From Acidimicrobiia bacterium (GTDB lineage Bacteria; Actinomycetota; Acidimicrobiia; IMCC26256; PALSA-555), in assembly GCA_040881685.1 (NCBI GenBank), contig JBBECS010000012.1:1-34378 (forward strand): a stretch of 34,378 nt of DNA. The letters run 5' to 3'. The position numbers and the translations under genes are program-made. The notes under the pieces are model-generated. The model was not told where the DNA came from. It ran no database searches and saw nothing but the letters and a program-made list of their open reading frames with translations. The first letter of the stretch is position 1; the number at the start of each line of letters is the position of its first letter. Below, in pieces: positions 28,258 through 34,378 of this stretch.

Positions 28258-28291
28258 CACAGGTCCCCCTCCCCTTCGTGCGCGGTGGATG

Positions 28292-29230
28292 TCACTGTAC
28301 GTGCGCGACCAAGACGCGGTCCCGATCGGTGAGATCCCGCTCGACGACGACGTCGACGAGGCCGGCATCGCGCGCCAGACCTCGCGCCTCGTCCGACTGG
28401 TGTGGCGCGAGCTCGACCACGAGCGCGCCTCCCGGCTCGAGCCACTGTGGCGCAGCGGTGACGATGCAGGCGATCGCCTCGAGCCCGGTGGGGCCGCTCA
28501 CGAGCGCGAGGCGCGGCTCGTGATCGACGACCTCGCGCGGCAGCTGGTCGAGCTCGGCTTCCGCGACGTACGGCGGGTTGGTGACCACGACACGGACGTT
28601 GCCCCGTAGACGGTCCGGCAGCGCGGCGAACCACTCGCCATGAGCCAGGCGCATTCGGGTGGCACCCGCCCCTGCGCCGGCGAGGTTGGCGCGAGCCACA
28701 GCCAACGCGTCCTCGCTCGCGTCGGTGGCCCAGAACTCGGCATCCGGGAGCTCGGCCGCAAGCGCGAGCGCGATCGCGCCGGAGCCGGTACCGAGATCCA
28801 CCACTGTGTACTCACCGTTCGCACCGGTCCACGGATTCGCGTGCCCGCGGCGAGCGCCGAGACGGCGTGCGATGTCGATCGCGACCTGGGCGGTCACCTC
28901 GGTCTCGGGTCGCGGGATCAGCACACGCTGGTCCACGAACAGATCGATGCCGCGGAACTCCCACTCCCCCAGCACGTACTGGAGCGGCTCGCCGGCCACG
29001 CGCCGCTCCACCATCCTCGCCACCCGCGTGGCCACCGCCTCGGTCGCGGGTTGGTCTTGGGCAGCCAGGAGATCCGCACCGCGCCGGCCCGACGCGGTCT
29101 CGACGATCCAGCGGGCCTCGGTGGCTGCCGACGCCAATCCCGCCGTTGCGAGTTGCGACTCCACCTCCCTGCGGAGCTGTTGCCAAGTTCTCTCGCTCGG
29201 CGCGTCTGAGTTGAACAGTGCCTGCTTCAC
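28292..29230 (-). CDS. prmC: Release factor glutamine methyltransferase PrmC
   Basis: 312 aa. Methylates the glutamine of the GGQ motif in release factors. The N-terminal helical domain leads to GEPLQYVLGEWEFRG and VLIPRPETE. The SAM motif is DLGTGSG (145-151) and the substrate motif NPPY (218-221). The GTG start overlaps the prfA stop as GTGA. The partner release factor is therefore made immediately upstream, the usual arrangement. Confidence 0.97.
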   Translation of the reverse strand: MKQALFNSDAPSERTWQQLRREVESQLATAGLASAATEARWIVETASGRRGADLLAAQDQPATEAVATRVARMVERRVAGEPLQYVLGEWEFRGIDLFVDQRVLIPRPETEVTAQVAIDIARRLGARRGHANPWTGANGEYTVVDLGTGSGAIALALAAELPDAEFWATDASEDALAVARANLAGAGAGATRMRLAHGEWFAALPDRLRGNVRVVVTNPPYVAEAELDQLPREVVDHEPRLALVSGPTGLEAIACIVTAAPQWLEPGGALVVELAPHQSDEARGLARDAGLVDVVVERDLTDRDRVLVAHVQ

Positions 29231-30306
29231 GCTTCGCCGAGCTGCTCTTCTCGTTCGGCCGCGGCGAGCGCGTCGACGATCACGTCGAGGTCATCGCCGC
29301 CGGCGAGGACCCGGTCGAGCGTGACCGTCACCTTCACCCGGTGGTCGGTGACCCGGTTCTCCTTGAAGTTGTACGTGCGGATCTTCTCGGAGCGCCCGCC
29401 CCCTTTGACCTGCTCGCGACGAGCCGATGACATCTCAGCCTCGTGGCGCTCGCGCTCCTCCTGGAGCAGCCGCGATCGAAGGATGCGCAGCGCCTTGTCC
29501 TTGTTCTGGAGCTGGCTCTTCTCGTCCTGGCATGTGACGACCAGGCCAGTCGGCTTGTGCGTGATGCGAACCGCCGAGTCGGTCGTGTTGACCGACTGGC
29601 CGCCGGGACCACTCGAGCGGAACACGTCGATCTCGAGGTCCGATGGCGCGATTTCGATGTCCACCTCTTCTGCCTCCGGCAGGACGGCAACCGTGGCCGC
29701 GCTGGTGTGCACCCGACCCTGGCTTTCGGTGACGGGCACGCGCTGCACCCGGTGCGGGCCGGCCTCGTACTTGAGGCGCGCCCACGCGTCCGGCCCCTTG
29801 GCCACGAGCGTCACCTCGCGCAGTCCCCCCATGTCGGACGGCTGGCTGGAGAGGGTCTCCACCTTCCATCCCCGCCGCTTGGCGAGCCCCTCGTACATCT
29901 GAAAGAGATCGCGGGCCCAGAGGTTTGCCTCCTCGCCACCCTCTGCGCCTCGGATCTCGATGATGACGTTGCGGCCGTCGTTCGGGTCACGCGGCACGAG
30001 CAGCTCTTTGAGCTGCGCTTCCAACTCCTCCAGGCGAGCTTCCTTCTCGATGACCTCCGTGCGCAGGAAGGCCTGCATGTCTTGTTCGCCTTCGGCGGCG
30101 GACTCCTTCGCGAGCATCTCGCGCGCCTCTGCTAGTTCCGATTCGGTCGCGCGGTAGTCGCGGTAAGCATCGACGACCGGCTTGAGCTCTGCGTGACGGC
30201 GACCCGCCTCGCGCGACGCCGCCTGGTCACCCGACGCGTAGATCTCGGGCAGGCGCGACTCGAGCTTCTCCAGCTCGGTCTCGAAGTCGGGAAGGTGCTC
30301 GAACAC
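29227..30306 (-). CDS. prfA: Peptide chain release factor 1
   Basis: 359 aa from GTG 30306. Recognises UAA/UAG and triggers peptide release. The codon-reading tripeptide is P-V-T (191-193), which marks RF1 rather than RF2. GGQ is at 235-237 in SSGPGGQSVNTTDSAVRITH. The usual length of about 360 supports this start; the open frame further upstream runs over the end of the DUF1501 gene. No Shine-Dalgarno sequence is present, but TACCCT plus six bases precede the GTG, so the mRNA is probably leaderless. Confidence 0.97.
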   Translation of the reverse strand: MFEHLPDFETELEKLESRLPEIYASGDQAASREAGRRHAELKPVVDAYRDYRATESELAEAREMLAKESAAEGEQDMQAFLRTEVIEKEARLEELEAQLKELLVPRDPNDGRNVIIEIRGAEGGEEANLWARDLFQMYEGLAKRRGWKVETLSSQPSDMGGLREVTLVAKGPDAWARLKYEAGPHRVQRVPVTESQGRVHTSAATVAVLPEAEEVDIEIAPSDLEIDVFRSSGPGGQSVNTTDSAVRITHKPTGLVVTCQDEKSQLQNKDKALRILRSRLLQEERERHEAEMSSARREQVKGGGRSEKIRTYNFKENRVTDHRVKVTVTLDRVLAGGDDLDVIVDALAAAEREEQLGEA

Positions 30307-30312
30307 GCACCC

Positions 30313-30318
30313 AGGGTA
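30313..30318 (-). promoter_or_regulatory. Leaderless -10 box (TACCCT) for prfA
   Basis: TACCCT on the minus strand (30318-30313), exactly six bases, then GTG 30306. This matches the arrangement at 26486 and resembles that at 8967. It gives prfA-prmC a promoter independent of the DUF1501 operon that ends 43 nt upstream. Confidence 0.55.
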
Positions 30319-30349
30319 TCGACCTGTCTCGGTCGCTCTCGTCGCCGCG

Positions 30350-31693
30350 CTACTCGAACATGGGAAATGCCTTGTAGTCATCGCCGAGGACAGGAGTGGT
30401 GTCCTCGACACCGAGCCAACGCAAACCACTCGCGTAGTGCCGACGGAAGTCGTCGGTGTGACGAAGGTTTCCGTCCTCATCCAGGTGTGTCAGCGAGGCT
30501 GGCTCGCCGTAGCGACCGCCCTTCACCTTCGGACCGACCACGAAATGAACATTGGCCGTGCCGTGGTCGGTGCCGCTGCCGTTCTCTTGCGGACGGCGCC
30601 CGAACTCCGACACCGTCATGAGCACGACCCTGTCCGCGACCTGCTGGTCGGCGCTCTTGTCGAGCGCAGAGAAGAAGCCGTCGATGCCCTCGTCGAGCTG
30701 TTCGAGCAGGACGGGATGACGCTCGGCCTGGCCTTGATGCGTGTCGAAGTCGCCAACGCCGTTGATGTACACGATGCGCGGTCGAGCCGGTGACTGCACC
30801 AGCTCTGCCGCGAGCAGCAGCGAGTCGCCAACGCTCGTGTCCTGGTATCCAGGCCTTCCAGGTCCCCGCTCCGCGCGCGACGTCGGTGATCGTGCTGCAC
30901 TCGATTCCGGCTCCAGGGAATGGTCAAGCTTCGTGCGAGCCTTCACGGTGAGGCCGACCGCGCGCTGCACCTGGCCGACGAGGGTCGTTGTGTCCACGTG
31001 CGCGGGCTTGACGTCACTCCAGGCCGCGATGAGGTCATCGACGTCCTGCCCTGTCGAGTCCAGCCACGCCGGCACACGGGGCTGGAGACCGCTGGCGTCG
31101 GCGATCGTGGTGGCGAACGACGCACGCCCGATGAGCGCGGGCGACGGCCCGGGTCCGATGCTGATCGCGGCGAGCGGATCGTCGAAGCCCACGGTGCCAT
31201 CGAGATAGGCGCCGAGCCATCCTCCGCCGCCGGTACCGCCCTTCGCTGACCACCAGATCGCGAACGACCCGAAGTGCGAGAGGTCGGCGTCGTCGTATCC
31301 AAGTCCCTCGATGACGGCCACGTGCCCGTTCCCGTACCGGCTCGCCAGCTTCGGAAGGCTTGGGTGCAAGCCGACCTCGCCGTCGAGATCGATGGCGTCG
31401 GTGACTCCCAGCGTGGGGCGCAGGTCGCGGTAGCGACCGTCCTGGAGGGGCACGACCGTGTTGAGCCCATCGTTGCCGCCGCCCAGCTCCACGATGACGA
31501 GCGTGTGACCATTCGTGTCGGCGTTGACCTGGCCGACGCGCGTCGACGCGGCAGCGGGCGTGTCACCCAGCTTCCCCTCCGAAAGCCCGCCCCACACCGA
31601 CAGCCCGTACCCCGCGCCGACAGCGGTCGCGGTGCCGACGCCGAGCCGGCGGAGGAAGTCGCGCCGCGAAGGGTGCTTGGAGGCGGAAGTCAT
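30350..31693 (-). CDS. DUF1501 family protein, Tat-exported
   Basis: 447 aa. Twin-arginine signal at the N-terminus (S-R-R-D-F-L, arginines 10-11, then a hydrophobic stretch), so it is exported folded. LVIVELGGGNDGLNTVVPLQDGRY is the family hallmark, followed by HPSLPKL, DTHQGQAERH and VLMTVSEFGRRPQENGSGTDHGTANVHFVVG. DUF1501 proteins have an alkaline-phosphatase-like (sulfatase-type) core; the FGR and DHG elements here fit that, though the substrate is unknown. It overlaps the DUF1800 gene by 4 nt (ATGA), a pair conserved across many phyla. Confidence 0.9.
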   Translation of the reverse strand: MTSASKHPSRRDFLRRLGVGTATAVGAGYGLSVWGGLSEGKLGDTPAAASTRVGQVNADTNGHTLVIVELGGGNDGLNTVVPLQDGRYRDLRPTLGVTDAIDLDGEVGLHPSLPKLASRYGNGHVAVIEGLGYDDADLSHFGSFAIWWSAKGGTGGGGWLGAYLDGTVGFDDPLAAISIGPGPSPALIGRASFATTIADASGLQPRVPAWLDSTGQDVDDLIAAWSDVKPAHVDTTTLVGQVQRAVGLTVKARTKLDHSLEPESSAARSPTSRAERGPGRPGYQDTSVGDSLLLAAELVQSPARPRIVYINGVGDFDTHQGQAERHPVLLEQLDEGIDGFFSALDKSADQQVADRVVLMTVSEFGRRPQENGSGTDHGTANVHFVVGPKVKGGRYGEPASLTHLDEDGNLRHTDDFRRHYASGLRWLGVEDTTPVLGDDYKAFPMFE

Positions 31694-33006
31694 GCGAGTG
31701 CGAACTCCGGAGACATGGCGGCCAGCGCGAATTGGCGACCGGGATCGCGCTCGCGCTCGAGCAGCTGACGCGTCGACGCGTCGACGTCGAAGATGCCGAA
31801 ACGTGCGAGCAGCGAATCGACGTCACCGGCGGACTCGGGCGCTCCCGCGAGCACGTTCAAGAGGTCGAAAGCGTGCACGAGCTGGTGTGGCCCCAACAGC
31901 AGTGGGCCCTCGGGGAAGCCGCCGACGTTGGGTGGGACGAAGGGGATGAAGCCCACCGTGCGAAGCGCCTCACCTCTTCCATTCGCTTGCGCAGAGCTTC
32001 TGTTCGTCTGCGTGGCGCGCTTGCGCATGGCGCCCAGATCGACCGTCAGGCCCCCACCGGCTTGCACGATGCCAACGAGCTTCTCGACGGGGGTGCGCAC
32101 CCGCGAGCGCACGGCATTGTTGGACGTGAACGCGGGCTCGGCCGCGATCGCTTCGACCAACCTCATGATCGACCAATCACGTGCGAACGCGTCACCCAGT
32201 CGTTTCGCGTCGCCGTCGTCGGGGTCGAGGCCAACGAGCTCGCGGTAGAGCTTCGTGGCGATGAACCGACCGGTCGCAGGGTGCTCGAGGATCACGTCGA
32301 GCGCGCTGTCGAGATCGAACGCGCCGCGCTGACCGAGCAGCTCCTTGTCACCGCCGTCGTGCCGATTGCGGATGAAGATGGAGCCCCATGGCGCGGCTCC
32401 GAGCTCGGCCAGGCGACTCGAGAAGGGGCGCCCTTGCACGTTGACGACCCAACCGCTGAACGCGCGGGACGCCTCCACCACGTCGACCTGCTTGTAGCCG
32501 CCGCCGATGCCCAGCGTGAACAGCTCGAGGCACTCACGCCCGAAGTTCTCGTTCACCTGCCCGACGGCGTTGCTCGTCCCATCGAGGTACACGAGCATCG
32601 CCGGGTCCTTCGCCATCGCGGGGAGAAGGTCGGCGAACGATCCGGTGGCGTGCGCACGAACGGTCGCGTGCTGCTGGTGCATGAGGTATGGGATCCGCAC
32701 CTTGGCGATGCTCGTCGCGAAGTGGTCGTGCCAGAACCAGACCAGGCGCTCCTCGATCAGTCGCGGGCTCGTGCTCATCTGGTCGAGCCACCACGCGATC
32801 GTCTCGGCGATCTCGATCGGCTGCTGCTCGTCATACGACGAAGGTGGATCCATCGGCGGCAGCGTGGGGGGAGCCGCCACCGACAGATCCAGGGCGCGAG
32901 CAACTGCCGCGTCGGGCGACTCGAGCTCGGCGACCAGCTCGGGGTGGACCCCCATCGACAGCCGTCGGACTACATGCGAGATGCGCTCGCGCTTGCTGAC
33001 GCTCAC
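31690..33006 (-). CDS. DUF1800 family protein
   Basis: 438 aa. The family motifs LVWFWHDHFATSI, NENFGRECLELFTLGIGGGYKQ, VVEASRAFSGWVV and HPATGRFIATKLYRELVG are all visible, as is PPNVGGFPEGPLLLG. It is helix-rich with no obvious signal peptide at the chosen GTG start (33006, AGGAT upstream). It precedes and is translationally coupled to the Tat-exported DUF1501 protein, so the two probably form one unit, possibly with co-export. The biochemical role of the pair is not established. Confidence 0.9.
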   Translation of the reverse strand: MSVSKRERISHVVRRLSMGVHPELVAELESPDAAVARALDLSVAAPPTLPPMDPPSSYDEQQPIEIAETIAWWLDQMSTSPRLIEERLVWFWHDHFATSIAKVRIPYLMHQQHATVRAHATGSFADLLPAMAKDPAMLVYLDGTSNAVGQVNENFGRECLELFTLGIGGGYKQVDVVEASRAFSGWVVNVQGRPFSSRLAELGAAPWGSIFIRNRHDGGDKELLGQRGAFDLDSALDVILEHPATGRFIATKLYRELVGLDPDDGDAKRLGDAFARDWSIMRLVEAIAAEPAFTSNNAVRSRVRTPVEKLVGIVQAGGGLTVDLGAMRKRATQTNRSSAQANGRGEALRTVGFIPFVPPNVGGFPEGPLLLGPHQLVHAFDLLNVLAGAPESAGDVDSLLARFGIFDVDASTRQLLERERDPGRQFALAAMSPEFALA

Positions 33007-33082
33007 AAGACGAATCCTCGCGTCGGGATGTGATGGAACCGTGAAGTTGGGCTGATGGGTGGGTCAGGGAAGGCAACGGGCG

Positions 33083-34303
33083 TCACGGCGGATCGGGTCC
33101 GTTGCCGGGCGGCACGAGATTCCAGCTCTGGGCAGTGCCAGTGACCTTCCAACCCTGGTTCGTCTTGAGCCGGTGGTGGTGCCAACAGAGGCGCCAGAGG
33201 TTGGACTGCTCGGTGCGACCACCTTCGCTCAGGGGCACGACGTGGTCGATCTGGAGATTGAAATCGGCGTCGCAGCCCTCGACACCGCACACCGGGTACT
33301 GCTGCTCGAGCCACGCCGTGAGCAATGGCGGGTAGTACCGCTTGTTGGTGGAGTACTCGGGCAGATCGTTCGGGTCGGCCGGGATCTCGCGGACCTTCGC
33401 CTCGACGAGCATCCGCTTGGCGATCATGACCGGGATCGGACCGATGCCCGGGATCTCGCACCGCTCACCGCGCGCCGCGTACCCACGATCGGCGACGGCG
33501 GCGTCCATGACCAATGTGGCCCCAGTGGCCTTGCGGGGCCCGCTCGTGATCAGCGAGTGGAGCGCGTCGGCGGCATAGGCCTCGCGCGACTCACGACGGC
33601 CCGCCGCGCGAGCCTCGCGAAAGATCAGATCCGTCTCGGCGTCGATCGCCGCGTTGACCTCCGCTCCCTTGTCGGGGCTCATGCGCCAGATGCCGCACGT
33701 CGACGCGTCGGCATCGACCCACGTTCGCAACGAACGCGTGTCGTGCAACCGCTGGGCCCACGCCGCATCATCTGCTTCCGCGCCGGCGCGCACACGCCGA
33801 CATCGGTCGCGCAAGCCCTTCAGCGAGATGCCACGCTTGGCCTCAGCGACCAGCGCGGCTTCCGCGCTCGGGTCCTGACGCGCCGCACCGGCGATCTCGT
33901 GCGCCTGGACCTCGGACAACCGTCCCGCCCTGAACGCCGCATCGGTCGCCGGCAGCTCTACCAACGCGTCGACTGTGGCCAGCGCGCGCTCGGCAGCAGC
34001 GACGGGCACGCCACTTTTCCGGGCCAGCCACTCGGCGGCCGAACGCGAACCGCTGTCGCGGTACGCGAACGTTTCATCCACCCGCTTGGCCGCAAGCGCC
34101 TTGGCCGCGGCACAGGCATGCTCGCCCCGCGCGAAGCGCTCCACCGCCCGCACCGCACCTCGAGCATCGAGCAGACCCGGCTCGAAGTCGCGCACCTCAG
34201 CCTCGATCGTGGCGATCGCGGTCTCGAGTGCTGCGAAGTCCACGGCTTCGTCCTTCGTGATCGACCAGCCGGCATGGCCAGGCTGGGAGCCCTGAGGGCT
34301 CAT
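33083..34303 (-). CDS. DUF222 / HNH endonuclease domain protein (13E12-type)
   Basis: 406 aa. The N-terminal helical DUF222 domain (RSAAEWLARKSGVPVAAAERAL, GRLSEVQAHEIAGAA) is typical of the actinobacterial 13E12 repeat family. The C-terminal HNH nuclease has CGVEGC (339-344), DH (353-354), an Asn in QSNLW, and HHHRLK (375-380). Zn-binding and catalytic residues are intact. The start is uncertain: ATG 34303 has no ribosome-binding site, whereas GTG 34243 has AAGGA seven bases upstream. The promoter holds a LexA box, so DNA-damage induction is expected. REP13E12 genes of M. tuberculosis also carry SOS boxes. Confidence 0.9.
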   Translation of the reverse strand: MSPQGSQPGHAGWSITKDEAVDFAALETAIATIEAEVRDFEPGLLDARGAVRAVERFARGEHACAAAKALAAKRVDETFAYRDSGSRSAAEWLARKSGVPVAAAERALATVDALVELPATDAAFRAGRLSEVQAHEIAGAARQDPSAEAALVAEAKRGISLKGLRDRCRRVRAGAEADDAAWAQRLHDTRSLRTWVDADASTCGIWRMSPDKGAEVNAAIDAETDLIFREARAAGRRESREAYAADALHSLITSGPRKATGATLVMDAAVADRGYAARGERCEIPGIGPIPVMIAKRMLVEAKVREIPADPNDLPEYSTNKRYYPPLLTAWLEQQYPVCGVEGCDADFNLQIDHVVPLSEGGRTEQSNLWRLCWHHHRLKTNQGWKVTGTAQSWNLVPPGNGPDPP

Positions 34304-34347
34304 TCGGAAGGCAGGACGTCAGGCTCGTCCGCGAAGCTCTGGCGGAG

Positions 34348-34377
34348 AGTATACGAACATATGTTCGCTCTTGTCAA
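34348..34377 (-). promoter_or_regulatory. Near-perfect sigma70-type promoter of the HNH gene
   Basis: On the minus strand TTGACA (34377-34372), an 18-base spacer, and TATACT (34353-34348). This is by far the closest match to the -35/-10 consensus in the window. Such a strong promoter needs repression, which the operator in its spacer would supply. Confidence 0.8.
34354..34367 (-). promoter_or_regulatory. LexA (SOS) box in the HNH gene promoter
   Basis: CGAACATATGTTCG is a perfect palindrome matching the CGAAC-N4-GTTCG box bound by LexA in actinobacteria and Firmicutes. It sits exactly between the -35 and the -10, touching the latter, where bound LexA would exclude RNA polymerase. Confidence 0.85.
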
Positions 34378-34378
34378 G

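Overview
The window is high-GC bacterial DNA, almost fully coding. Frequent GTG/TTG starts, 4-nt ATGA/GTGA gene overlaps, apparently leaderless genes, and the gene order prfA-prmC / rpiB-glyA-wecA-atpZIBEFHAGDC point to an actinobacterium, most likely an Acidimicrobiia-type lineage. The lineage is inferred from style and synteny, not from a marker search. I see no rRNA, tRNA, CRISPR array, transposase or prophage.

Layout, left to right. (1) 1-4350: a methyltransferase and a toroid terpenoid-cyclase-like protein on +. Facing them on - are an acyl-CoA mutase large subunit with isobutyryl-CoA-mutase-type active-site residues and a class I methyltransferase 2 nt after it. (2) 4353-6645: a limonene-epoxide-hydrolase-like protein, an SDR oxidoreductase and class II fructose-1,6-bisphosphatase (glpX). 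(3) 6669-15446: a cell-surface glycan locus with two sulfotransferases around a divergent lipid-linked-oligosaccharide flippase, a GT4 glycosyltransferase, a 764-aa membrane protein with a degenerate alkaline-phosphatase-like domain, a small membrane protein, an HTTM protein and a secreted TIM-barrel protein. (4) 15495-26384, all -: rpiB-glyA-wecA and then the complete F1Fo ATP synthase operon. Its promoter carries a perfect TGTGA-N6-TCACA (CRP-type) palindrome, and its b subunit has a cleavable signal peptide. (5) 26498-30306: a leaderless gene for a tandemly duplicated RecB-type nuclease-like protein, with one dead and one intact active site, facing prfA-prmC and a small ORF. (6) 30350-34303: a Tat-exported DUF1501 / DUF1800 pair, then a DUF222-HNH (13E12-type) gene whose consensus promoter contains a perfect LexA box.

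The most unusual signal is not a gene. At least three families of short structured repeats sit directly upstream of start codons, mostly inside operons (H 741-800, E 4205-4285, D 5601-5658, A 15897-15964, B 20034-20101, F 20651-20702, C 24598-24664). One further copy lies inside a reading frame (G 21399-21443 in atpF), and H overlaps the 3' end of a reading frame. The stems are kept by compensatory base changes between copies. In the atp and glyA-wecA operons, the junctions carrying these elements are the widest gaps; most other junctions overlap by 4 nt or lie within 40 nt. This looks like a family of mRNA-level intercistronic elements, or REP/MITE-like repeats co-opted as 5' leaders, and it is the best candidate here for something undescribed.
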